A stretch of 52,500 nucleotides of DNA from Candidatus Pelagibacter sp. (GTDB lineage Bacteria; Pseudomonadota; Alphaproteobacteria; Pelagibacterales; Pelagibacteraceae), in the NCBI GenBank assembly GCA_028139285.1, contig JAOINI010000006.1, positions 1-52,500 of the forward strand, written 5' to 3'. Position 1 is the stretch's first letter, and each line of letters opens with the position of its first letter. Below the pieces are notes generated by a model. It did no database searches and was not told the origin of the DNA. It saw nothing but the letters and a program-made list of their open reading frames with translations. Below, piece by piece: positions 27,405-34,933 of the stretch. Made by a program: the position numbers and the translations under genes.

Positions 27405-28346
27405 TTACTTGATCCAACTATCAAATGTGCTTTGATTAGCTTTAATCCATTCAGCTGCATGTTTCTTAATAGCTTTTTCGCTTTTCTCACCCTTGTTCAT
27501 CTTCAAGTTCTGAGCTGCAATATCTCCAAGAGGAATAGAAGCTTTTTTTAACATCTTTTCTACTTTTGGATTTGCTTTAAGAAAATCTACATTAGCTGCA
27601 GGTCTTATATCATCAGCACCAAAACCTAAATTAACTTTAGATTTTGTAGCATTTGCGATTTTAGTTGGCTTAGTCGCGCTGTAAGGCACCTCAATCCAAA
27701 CTACATCTTTACCAAGTTTTAAAGCACCAACAGTCCAGTTTGGTGTCCATGTATAAAATAGAATTGATTTTCCATTTTTGTATTTAGACACTGCATCTGC
27801 CATTGAAGCTGAGTAGTCTGCTTTTACTGGATTGATAAAATCACCTAATCCTAGTTCATCGAAGTGTTTTGAGATTACTTTTTCGCAACCCCAGCCTGGA
27901 GGGCAAGCAACCATGTCTGCTTTTCCATCGCCATTAGAGTCAAACTCTTTAGCGTGTTTTTTGATATCCATTACACTTTTGATACCAAATTTATCTGCAG
28001 ATTTTTTATCGATTAAGTAACCTTGAGCTCCTCCGCCCTTCATTACATAACCCACTGGTTTTACTTTACCTTTTGACTCAGCGATATAACCGTCATGTGT
28101 TCCGAACCATCCATTAACCCAAAGGTCAACATCTCCAGCGGTTGCAGCCACATAAAATACTTGTGGTTTCATCACAGTTGGACCAGAAACTTTGTAGCCC
28201 ATCTTCTCTAAAGCTGCCTTGTAGATTTCAGCTTGGAAATAGCCTGTGTCCCAATCAGCCTTACCCATTTTGATCTCATTAGCAGATACGACACTACTAA
28301 TAGATAAAGCGGTAATTATTGATACTAGATATTTTATATATTTCAT
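27405..28346 (-). CDS. proX: glycine betaine/proline-binding periplasmic protein
   Basis: The periplasmic receptor of the ProU system, 313 residues, with a signal peptide ending near SSVVSANE. The mature part follows E. coli ProX closely: MGKADWDTGYFQAEIY at the start, VNGWFGTHDGYI, the loop DSNGDGKAD, the conserved CPPGWGCEK with its cysteine pair, and YTWTPNWTVGAL-GKDVVWIEVPYS with tryptophans expected to cage the quaternary ammonium group. Glycine betaine or a related methylated amine is the probable ligand. It has an unusually strong Shine-Dalgarno site and a structured leader upstream. Confidence 0.92.
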   Translation of the reverse strand: MKYIKYLVSIITALSISSVVSANEIKMGKADWDTGYFQAEIYKAALEKMGYKVSGPTVMKPQVFYVAATAGDVDLWVNGWFGTHDGYIAESKGKVKPVGYVMKGGGAQGYLIDKKSADKFGIKSVMDIKKHAKEFDSNGDGKADMVACPPGWGCEKVISKHFDELGLGDFINPVKADYSASMADAVSKYKNGKSILFYTWTPNWTVGALKLGKDVVWIEVPYSATKPTKIANATKSKVNLGFGADDIRPAANVDFLKANPKVEKMLKKASIPLGDIAAQNLKMNKGEKSEKAIKKHAAEWIKANQSTFDSWIK

Positions 28347-28350
28347 ATGT

Positions 28351-28356
28351 CCTCCT
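28351..28356 (-). promoter_or_regulatory. strong Shine-Dalgarno site of proX
   Basis: AGGAGG on the minus strand lies 4 bases before the proX ATG (28346). Most genes here have weak or no such site, so this one suggests high expression, as expected for an abundant periplasmic binding protein. Confidence 0.75.
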
Positions 28357-28365
28357 AAATCTTAA

Positions 28366-28415
28366 TTTTTAGTAACACGTATGAACTTTAAATGTAACCG
28401 TAGTTCAACTAAAAA
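28366..28415 (-). other. possible structured leader or operator upstream of proX
   Basis: Read on the minus strand, TTTTTAGT (28415-28408) pairs with ACTAAAAA (28373-28366), and the directly following TGAACT (28407-28402) pairs with AGTTCA (28387-28382). This leaves a 14-base loop and one 8-base bulge (28381-28374). The 14 paired positions would form one bulged hairpin that ends ten bases before the AGGAGG. If the promoter lies upstream of 28415 this is a 5' UTR hairpin; if not, it could be an operator. I do not recognise a known riboswitch class. Confidence 0.35.
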
Positions 28416-28468
28416 GTGAATTATGGAAGATATGCTTAAGAATATTTGATATTAGCTTATTTTGTTTT

Positions 28469-28861
28469 TTATTTGCACTTTTTGCACAGTCCGAAGAATT
28501 CTAAATTAAATCTTTTAAATTTCATTCCTTTTTTATGATTAAAACTAGATAAATATTTTGAAAGTTTTGTATCACTGATTTCATCTACCATTTCACAACT
28601 TTCACAAATCGAAAACGCAGTTGCTTTAGAAATTTCACAATCTGAACTCCTGCATGCAACAAAAGCATTTTTGCTTTCTATTTTATGAATTTTGCCCATT
28701 TCAATCAACTTATCTAAAGCTCGGTAAATTTGTTGAGGAGCGTTAATTCCTTTTTTTTGTACATTAAAAAGTATTGAATAAGCTTTTAAAGGACCTTTTG
28801 CTTTTTCAATAATATCTAAAACAATTTGTTGATTTCTAGAAAGTATTTGTGCTTGTGCCAT
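28469..28861 (-). CDS. zur: Fur-family zinc uptake regulator Zur
   Basis: A 130-residue Fur-family repressor. The winged-helix part covers about residues 8-65 (LSRNQQIVLDIIEKAKGPLKAYSILFNV...GINAPQQIYRALDKLIEMGKIHKIES). The metal sites include Cys70, Cys75, the pair Cys86-x-x-Cys89 and the pair Cys126-x-x-Cys129 at the C-terminus. Its location as the last gene of znuC-znuB-zur identifies it as Zur and not Fur. It should repress both divergent znu transcripts when zinc is plentiful, and so also limit its own synthesis. Confidence 0.9.
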   Translation of the reverse strand: MAQAQILSRNQQIVLDIIEKAKGPLKAYSILFNVQKKGINAPQQIYRALDKLIEMGKIHKIESKNAFVACRSSDCEISKATAFSICESCEMVDEISDTKLSKYLSSFNHKKGMKFKRFNLEFFGLCKKCK

Positions 28862-28884
28862 AAATATAAATTACCAATTTAGTA

Positions 28885-29688
28885 TCATTTTTTCAATTCA
28901 GAATAATTTTTGATCTTAATAAGTGTAAGGCAAAATAAAACTAATGCAGCTGTTATTATTGAAGGTCCTGAAGGGGTATTAATTTCTAAAGATGAAAATA
29001 AACCAATTATTACAGATAATAAACCTCCTATAATTGATAACTTAACCATCTGCGTTGGATTATTAGAAATGTTTCTTGCCATTGCAGCTGGCATAATTAA
29101 CATCCCTGTTATCAGTAGAAGACCTACAATTTTAATTGATATTGCAATTATCGCTGCTAATAAAACTGTAAAAATTGCATTTACTTTATCAGGGTTCATG
29201 CCTTCAGCTTCAGCTAGTTCATGATTGACAGTTGAGGCAAACAATGGTTTCCAAATGTATTTCAGTATTAATAAGATTAGTGCTCCCCCGATCCAAATTA
29301 TTAATAGATCTATCTCATTCACTGCTAAGATGTCACCAAATAACAGTCCCATTATATCAAATCGGATCGTGGTGAGAAAACCAATTACAACTAAACCAAC
29401 TGCAAGAGATGAATGTGCTAATAAACCTAGTAATGCGTCTCCAGGTAGTTTTGTAGTTTTTTGAAGTTTTAAAAGTATTAGTGCGATCGCTGATGAAATT
29501 AAAAAAACTGAAAATGCTATGTTTAATTCAAAAAAGAAAGCTATAGTTACCCCAAGAAGTGCGGAGTGAGATAATGTATCACCAAAAAAAGATAATCTTC
29601 TCCAAATTATAAAGCATCCAAGAGGTCCAGTGACTAACGCAATTCCAATACCAGCAATTAAAGCTCTTATAAAAAAATCATCAAACAT
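28885..29688 (-). CDS. znuB: zinc ABC transporter permease
   Basis: The membrane subunit of the high-affinity zinc importer, 267 residues with about eight hydrophobic segments. The ABC-3 family pattern is clear: ALVTGPLGCFIIWRRLSFFGDTLSHSALLGV near the N-terminus, and the cytoplasmic LLITGMLIMPAAMARNISNNPTQMVKLS. Its ATG at 29688 is the base after the znuC stop, and zur follows by 23 bases. Confidence 0.94.
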   Translation of the reverse strand: MFDDFFIRALIAGIGIALVTGPLGCFIIWRRLSFFGDTLSHSALLGVTIAFFFELNIAFSVFLISSAIALILLKLQKTTKLPGDALLGLLAHSSLAVGLVVIGFLTTIRFDIMGLLFGDILAVNEIDLLIIWIGGALILLILKYIWKPLFASTVNHELAEAEGMNPDKVNAIFTVLLAAIIAISIKIVGLLLITGMLIMPAAMARNISNNPTQMVKLSIIGGLLSVIIGLFSSLEINTPSGPSIITAALVLFCLTLIKIKNYSELKK

Positions 29689-30441
29689 CTATTGTTTCCT
29701 TTTTATTGTTCCATCAGGTGAATGAGTATGATCATGTTTGTGTTCGTATACAGATAAAATTGTTGAAGCACGGTCTCCAAACAGTTCTTGATATTTATTA
29801 TTGTTAGCTACAGATTGAGGTGTACCAGAGCAACAAACGTGTCCATTAAGACAAACTACATAATCTGTGGAAGACATAACAACATGTAAATCATGAGATA
29901 TTAATAAAATTCCACAGTTAACCTTTTCTGAAATTTCTTTTATTAATTCGTAAAGAGAGATTTCACCTTTAAAATCTACTCCTTGAACTGGCTCATCCAA
30001 CACCAAAAGATCTGGTTTTTTTGCAATTGCTCTTGCAATTAAAACTCTTTGAAATTCTCCTCCAGATAAATTACTTAAATTATTATTTTTAAGATGTTCA
30101 ACTCCAGTTAATTTTAAAGCATTTATTATTTCCTCATCGCTTAGATTTTGTGTGAGTAACATAAAATCAACTACTCTTATTGGCAATGTCCAATCGATAG
30201 AGATTTTTTGAGGGACATAGCCAACTTTTTCAGTAAATTTTAAGACTTTTCCCTCGATATTCTTGTGAATACCAAGAGCGATTTTTGCTGTTGTTGTTTT
30301 TCCTGATCCATTGGGTCCGATTAATGTAACGATTTCTCCCCTTTTTACCTCTAAGGAAACTCCCTTTACTAGCCATTTATCGTTTTTAAATAGACCTACA
30401 TTGTCTACTTTAATTAATGTCTCTGAATTTATTTTATTCAC
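29689..30441 (-). CDS. znuC: zinc ABC transporter ATP-binding protein
   Basis: The ATPase of the zinc importer, 250 residues. Walker A is GPNGSGKTT at residues 42-50, the signature is LSGGEFQRVLIARA, Walker B is LLVLDEP and the switch histidine is in LLISHDLHVV. I place the start at a GTG at 30441: the frame remains open further upstream but that extension would run across the Zur-like operators and into znuA. The C-terminus has a histidine-rich tail (YEHKHDHTHS), as often seen in zinc transport proteins. Confidence 0.92.
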   Translation of the reverse strand: MNKINSETLIKVDNVGLFKNDKWLVKGVSLEVKRGEIVTLIGPNGSGKTTTAKIALGIHKNIEGKVLKFTEKVGYVPQKISIDWTLPIRVVDFMLLTQNLSDEEIINALKLTGVEHLKNNNLSNLSGGEFQRVLIARAIAKKPDLLVLDEPVQGVDFKGEISLYELIKEISEKVNCGILLISHDLHVVMSSTDYVVCLNGHVCCSGTPQSVANNNKYQELFGDRASTILSVYEHKHDHTHSPDGTIKRKQ

Positions 30442-30465
30442 AATATTAATCCTTGCAATAACAAA

Positions 30466-30480
30466 TGTTATATTATAACA
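30466..30480. promoter_or_regulatory. Zur-like operator 1
   Basis: TGTTATA-T-TATAACA is a perfect 7-bp inverted repeat around one central base, matching the A+T-rich palindrome type bound by alphaproteobacterial Zur. It lies in the 61-base gap between the divergent znuC and znuA starts, so it can control both transcripts. Confidence 0.7.
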
Positions 30481-30483
30481 CTC

Positions 30484-30498
30484 TGTTACTTTATAACA
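30484..30498. promoter_or_regulatory. Zur-like operator 2 (degenerate)
   Basis: TGTTACT-T-TATAACA repeats operator 1 with two mismatched positions in the left arm. It begins 18 bases after the first box, nearly two helical turns, which would put two Zur dimers in register, and ends four bases before the znuA ATG. Confidence 0.6.
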
Positions 30499-30502
30499 TA
30501 TT

Positions 30503-31513
30503 ATGAATAAAATACTTAAATTAATTTCATCTGTATTCATTGCACTTTTAGCAACCATTTCAATATCTAAAGCTGAAGTGAAGGTTGTTGCATCAATTAA
30601 ACCAATACATTCCTTGGTTAGTTACGTTATGGATGGTGTTGGAAAACCTGATGTAATAGTTGATGGTTACAATTCTCCCCATGGATTTAGTTTAAAACCC
30701 TCTCATGCAAAAATGATTGAAAATGCAGATCTAATAATTTGGGTTGGTGAAGATTTAGAGGCTTTCCTAGAAAAACCATTAAACACCATTGCTAAGAAAG
30801 CAGTAAATATTGAAATAATGGATTTGAGTGGAATTAAAAAACTTAAATTTAGAGAAAAAAATTTATTTGAAGGCCATGATGATCATGGACACGGTCATAA
30901 AGAAAAGAAACATGATGATCACGGACATGGACATAAAGAGAAAAAACACGATGATCACGGTCATAAAAAAGCTAAACATGATGATCACGGGCATGATGAG
31001 CATGCTCACGGAGAACACGATCCACATGTTTGGCTAGATCCAATGAATGCTAAAGTAATTGTTAAAGAAATCGAAAATCAATTAGTTAAATTAGATCCAG
31101 ATAACAGCTCAAAATATAAAACTAATTCTAAAAAAGCTCAGTCTGAATTAGATAATTTAACAAAAAATATTAAAAGAGATCTTAAAGGAAATCTTAGATT
31201 TGTAGTTTTCCATGATGCTTATCAATATTTTGAAAATAGATTTGGTATAAAAGTTCTTGGAGCTTTAACAGTTAATCCAGACGTTTTACCGGGAGCTGAA
31301 CAATTATCTGAAATAAGAGAGGTAATAGAACATGAAAAAGTTAATTGTCTTTTTTCAGAACCTCAATTCAACCCAGCTATTATAAAATCTATAGCGAAAG
31401 ACACCAAAATTAAAACTGGTGTTTTAGATCCTCTTGGTGCAACTTTAGATAAAGGCAAAGGCATGTACTCTGAACTTTTGCAAAGTATGTACGCTTCATT
31501 TAAAGGTTGTTAG
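30503..31513 (+). CDS. znuA: zinc ABC transporter periplasmic zinc-binding protein
   Basis: The zinc receptor, 336 residues, with a signal peptide ending near ISISKAEVKV. Zinc ligands fit the cluster A-I family: a histidine in NSPHGFSLKPSHAKMI, one in EHDPHVWLDPMNA, and one in VVFHDAYQYFENRFG, plus an acidic residue near the C-terminus. A long histidine-rich loop of about 50 residues (about 125-173) precedes the second ligand, built of repeats of the HDDHGHGH type; such loops are thought to collect zinc. The ATG at 30503 lies just after the two Zur-like boxes. Confidence 0.95.
   Translation: MNKILKLISSVFIALLATISISKAEVKVVASIKPIHSLVSYVMDGVGKPDVIVDGYNSPHGFSLKPSHAKMIENADLIIWVGEDLEAFLEKPLNTIAKKAVNIEIMDLSGIKKLKFREKNLFEGHDDHGHGHKEKKHDDHGHGHKEKKHDDHGHKKAKHDDHGHDEHAHGEHDPHVWLDPMNAKVIVKEIENQLVKLDPDNSSKYKTNSKKAQSELDNLTKNIKRDLKGNLRFVVFHDAYQYFENRFGIKVLGALTVNPDVLPGAEQLSEIREVIEHEKVNCLFSEPQFNPAIIKSIAKDTKIKTGVLDPLGATLDKGKGMYSELLQSMYASFKGC
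30875..31020 (+). repeat. tandem repeats encoding the ZnuA histidine-rich loop
   Basis: Imperfect tandem units begin at 30875, 30911, 30947 and 30977 (36, 36, 30 bases, then a partial unit), each opening with CATGATGATCA or a close variant and coding for HDDHGHGHKEKK-type peptides. All spacings are multiples of three, so copy-number change would keep the frame. Confidence 0.75.
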
Positions 31514-31518
31514 GAAAT

Positions 31519-32961
31519 TTATCTTTCAATAACTAAAGTATCTTTAGAGCCACCGCCTTGAGAACTATTAACGATTGTACTTCCTTTTTTTAGAGCAACT
31601 CTAGTTAGTCCGCCTGTTGTCACCCAAGATTTTTTACCAGTTAATACAAATGGTCTTAAATCTAAATGTCTAGGTTCAATTCCCTCTTCAGAAATTGTGG
31701 GATTAGTAGATAAAATTTCTAATGGTTGAGCAATATAATCACTTGGCTTAGCTTTAATTTTATCTATCATATTATCTCTTTCTTCTTTTGAGGCTTTAGG
31801 ACCAATTAATATTCCGTTACCACCCGATCCATTAGTAGGTTTTACGACAAGTTTAGAAATATTTTCGATAACATGATCTTTATGAATTTTTTTTCTACAC
31901 AAAAAAGTTTGAACTTGTTTAAGTTTTGGTTCCTCGTCTAAATAAAATTTTATCATTTTATCAACGTAAGAGTAAATTGCTTTATCATCAGCGATCCCTG
32001 TTCCAGGTGCGTTCACAATACCAACATTGCCTTTTCGCCAACATTTAAATAAACCAGGAACACCTAGTAAAGAATGTTTATAAAAAACTTTTGGATCTAA
32101 GAAATTATCATCTATTCTTCTATAAATACAATCAACTTTCATGGGGCCTGTTACAGTTTTCATATAAACAAAATCTTTTTCAACGAATAAATCTTTTCCC
32201 TCAACAAGCGCGATACCCATTTGTTCAGCTAAAAATCTATGTTCGAAATAAGCTGAGTTATATCTTCCCGGAGTTAAAACACACATATGTGGGTTTCTTG
32301 TTTTTCGAGGGACACATTCAAGCATGCAGTGATATAATTTATTTGGATATTGATGAACTGAGGAAACTTTATATTTCGTAAATAATTCAGGAAAAACATC
32401 TCTCATGACCATTCGATTTTCAAGCATATAAGAAACTCCTGAAGGAACTCTTAAATTGTCTTCTAGGACCATAAACTCACCATTGATATTTCTTATTAAA
32501 TCAATCCCTGAAATGTTAGACCAAGCTTTATATTTTGGTGAGAAGCCATAACACTCTCTTAAATAAAACGGTGAATTAAAAACTAATTCTTCAGGAATTA
32601 TATTATCTTTGAAAATTTTTCTATCGTTATAAACATCGTCTATGAAAAGGTTTAGAGCTTTTACCCTTTGAAGCAATCCTTTTGAAACTTTAGTCCAATC
32701 TTTCTTAAGAATAATTCTGGGAATAATATCTAAAGGCCATTTTTTTTCTTGGAGTTTTTTCCCAGACGAATAAACTCGAAAATTTATTCCCCTAGCATTT
32801 ATTGTACTTGCACAGTTCTTTTCAATTTCATTTAATTTCTTGATACCATGTCTCTCTAAAATATGAGAAATAATTACAGCTTGCCTGCGCAGCTTATGAT
32901 CAGAGTTTAGATACTCATCATAAGTTTTTTTAGAGTCGTATTTTTTCCACAAATTTACCAT
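31519..32961 (-). CDS. circularly permuted ATP-grasp type 2 protein (COG2308 family)
   Basis: A 480-residue protein of the circularly permuted ATP-grasp family that travels with Anbu proteasome-like genes. Typical segments are WPLDIIPRIILKKDWTKVSKGLLQRVKALNLFIDDVYNDRKI, FYLRECYGFSPK, EFMVLEDNLRVPSGVSYMLENR, VVKPTNGSGGNGILIGP (nucleotide-binding loop) and the C-terminal SSQGGGSKDT. Related proteins have been proposed to make peptide or amide bonds. The usual alpha-E domain (COG2307), often a downstream or fused partner, does not follow: the next gene, facing it end to end, is znuA. It diverges from anbu across 105 bases. Confidence 0.88.
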   Translation of the reverse strand: MVNLWKKYDSKKTYDEYLNSDHKLRRQAVIISHILERHGIKKLNEIEKNCASTINARGINFRVYSSGKKLQEKKWPLDIIPRIILKKDWTKVSKGLLQRVKALNLFIDDVYNDRKIFKDNIIPEELVFNSPFYLRECYGFSPKYKAWSNISGIDLIRNINGEFMVLEDNLRVPSGVSYMLENRMVMRDVFPELFTKYKVSSVHQYPNKLYHCMLECVPRKTRNPHMCVLTPGRYNSAYFEHRFLAEQMGIALVEGKDLFVEKDFVYMKTVTGPMKVDCIYRRIDDNFLDPKVFYKHSLLGVPGLFKCWRKGNVGIVNAPGTGIADDKAIYSYVDKMIKFYLDEEPKLKQVQTFLCRKKIHKDHVIENISKLVVKPTNGSGGNGILIGPKASKEERDNMIDKIKAKPSDYIAQPLEILSTNPTISEEGIEPRHLDLRPFVLTGKKSWVTTGGLTRVALKKGSTIVNSSQGGGSKDTLVIER

Positions 32962-33066
32962 ATAATAATTCTTAATAGTTTTTTGCCTTTATCAAATGCA
33001 CAAATTGGATAGTAGCTATGATAATAAAGAATTGAATATTTATTATTTTTTAAATAAGAATTCACC

Positions 33067-33789
33067 ATGACATATTGTATAGGTATTAAGACTAATGGCG
33101 GTGTTGTTCTAGCCTCTGACTCAAGAACTAATGCTGGGTTAGATAATGTCAATATTTACTCAAAAATGCTTACCTATGATGTGGGCGATAGAACTGTTAT
33201 TATTGTTACTTCTGGAAATCTAGCTACTTCTCAAGCTGTATTTAAATCAATCGAAAAAGATATTAAAGATAACAATTCTCTAAATTTAAACACATGCAAA
33301 GATTTTGAACAAATTGCTTCTTACATCGGCAAGCTAACAATAAAACATTCTTCACCAGATGGTATTAATACAGATAGTCTAGTCTTAGGAGCAACTTTTA
33401 TAATTGGCGGACAAATAAAAGGTCAAGATTTAGAACTTTATTTAATCTATCCTCAAGGAAACTATATAAGACCTGCAGATAGCAAACCTTATTTGGTAAT
33501 TGGGGAGGTAAAATACGGAAAACCGATATTAGATCGAGTTATTACTCCATCAGTTTCAATTGGTGATGCAGCTAGGTGTGCTTTAATTTCAATGGACTCT
33601 ACTTTAAAAAGTGATCTTACGGTTGGGCCACCAATAGACTTAGCCGTTTTTAAAAAAGGCGAAAAGAAATTATCTTATATAAAATGTCTTAATACAAATG
33701 ACGAAGATTATAAAAAGATTTGTGACCAATGGTCCGATAAAGTTTTGCAGGTATTCGACACCTTTCCAAAATTTGATTGGGAAAAGTAA
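33067..33789 (+). CDS. Anbu, proteasome-related Ntn-hydrolase (bacterial proteasome homologue)
   Basis: A 240-residue protein of the Anbu family, an ancestral beta-subunit-like peptidase related to HslV and the 20S proteasome. The N-terminus MTYCIGI places Thr2 as the expected nucleophile after methionine removal, and VVLASDSRTNAGLDNVNIYSKM contains the conserved Asp and Arg and the downstream Lys of the family. YLIYPQGNYIRP and IGDAARCALISMDSTLKSDLTVGPPIDL are also characteristic. Family members assemble into open helical or lock-washer rings. Substrates are unknown. It is divergent from the ATP-grasp gene, its usual companion. Confidence 0.9.
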   Translation: MTYCIGIKTNGGVVLASDSRTNAGLDNVNIYSKMLTYDVGDRTVIIVTSGNLATSQAVFKSIEKDIKDNNSLNLNTCKDFEQIASYIGKLTIKHSSPDGINTDSLVLGATFIIGGQIKGQDLELYLIYPQGNYIRPADSKPYLVIGEVKYGKPILDRVITPSVSIGDAARCALISMDSTLKSDLTVGPPIDLAVFKKGEKKLSYIKCLNTNDEDYKKICDQWSDKVLQVFDTFPKFDWEK

Positions 33790-33791
33790 AT

Positions 33792-34913
33792 TTAATATTT
33801 TTTTTCTTTAATTATCTTAAATATTTTTTTGATATATAATGCGTGTGCTTCTTCATTTAAATGAGAAGCTGGATCATTAACTGCGTATATATTCTCTTTT
33901 TGGAAACGATTGTTTTGTATTATCGCATTGAAATTTATATGTATAATTTTTGGGGACAAATTGAGCTCATCAATAATATTTGAAACATTAACTTTATAAT
34001 TACCCTCTAAATGTTTTTTATGTGGGAAAGTTACTATAAATATTTTCTTTAAATATTTTCTTGAAACTAAATAATCGAGATATTCTTGGGTTCTTTTTTT
34101 GAAATATTCTTTTTCTTGGTTATTGATGTTAATTAAGTACTTTTGAATTTGTTGAAATTTACACTTGTAATTTCCCCCATCTTTAAATCCAAATTTTTTA
34201 ATATTAGAAACTCTAGTTTTCATTTCATGGTAGGTCTTATAAATATAATAATTGGTTATGTGAAAATTAATAAATGTCTTTTTTTCAAGTTGAATTCTTG
34301 AAAAATTATAGTGCTTAGATGCATCCATAACTGCACCAGTATTAAATTCTCTTTTTATAGATTTAACGCTCCCATCATTATTTTCTACAATGTTATGTTT
34401 ATACCTGCATAATTCATCTCCTATATCTGTTTGATCAATGATTGAAATTATGTAATTGGGCTTTATTCCGTATTCTTCTTCAAGAATTTTATATTGTACT
34501 TTCATTGGGCTAGGAGAGTAAGATGAAATTCCGCTATTTATTAAGCCGATATTTAATCTACTTACTTCATCCTTTAAGCTTTCATAAATCTGATCTTTAA
34601 AAACCATGTATTCCGCCCAAGAGTCGCCTTGTATTAAATAATTATCTTTACCGATTTTAAATTCAGAAATAGTAGAAAATAAATAATCTTCTTTTTTCCA
34701 AAGAATGTTTTGTTTTTCGTGAGGCCAATTATTCCCTCTTAAGTGGTGAATTTGATTTGAGTACTCTTCATGAAAATTTAAATTTTCAAGATTAGTAAAA
34801 TTATTTTTATGTTTATATTTTTCTAATGTTGCAACCCAAGCGAAAACCAAAAAGTAGACTAAAGCACTTGAAAATAATAATGAAAAAAAAATTAAAAAAA
34901 TATTTTTTTTCAT
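33792..34913 (-). CDS. membrane-anchored SGNH-hydrolase-like protein
   Basis: A 373-residue protein with one N-terminal hydrophobic segment (about residues 5-30), so probably anchored with its body in the periplasm. A GDSW motif (residues 96-99) could supply the SGNH serine, SGISSYSPSPMKVQY resembles block III, and DPASHLNEEAHALY near the C-terminus fits the catalytic Asp-x-x-His. This pattern recalls acyl-ester hydrolases or AlgX/AlgJ-type acetyltransferases acting on surface polymers. The assignment rests on motifs only. It sits between anbu (convergent) and nrdB. Confidence 0.55.
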   Translation of the reverse strand: MKKNIFLIFFSLLFSSALVYFLVFAWVATLEKYKHKNNFTNLENLNFHEEYSNQIHHLRGNNWPHEKQNILWKKEDYLFSTISEFKIGKDNYLIQGDSWAEYMVFKDQIYESLKDEVSRLNIGLINSGISSYSPSPMKVQYKILEEEYGIKPNYIISIIDQTDIGDELCRYKHNIVENNDGSVKSIKREFNTGAVMDASKHYNFSRIQLEKKTFINFHITNYYIYKTYHEMKTRVSNIKKFGFKDGGNYKCKFQQIQKYLININNQEKEYFKKRTQEYLDYLVSRKYLKKIFIVTFPHKKHLEGNYKVNVSNIIDELNLSPKIIHINFNAIIQNNRFQKENIYAVNDPASHLNEEAHALYIKKIFKIIKEKKY

Positions 34914-34933
34914 TTAAAAACTTAAATATTTAA

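Noticed and set aside
28910..29464. Two plus-strand frames of 104 and 79 codons
   Set aside because: They are antisense to the well-identified znuB and have no recognisable protein features.
30442..30558. N-terminal extension of ZnuC
   Set aside because: The frame is open, but the extension crosses both Zur-like boxes and the znuA start; the GTG at 30441 gives a normal-length ATPase.
30875..31020. CRISPR-like array
   Set aside because: The repeats are in frame inside znuA, encode the histidine-rich loop and have no unique spacers.
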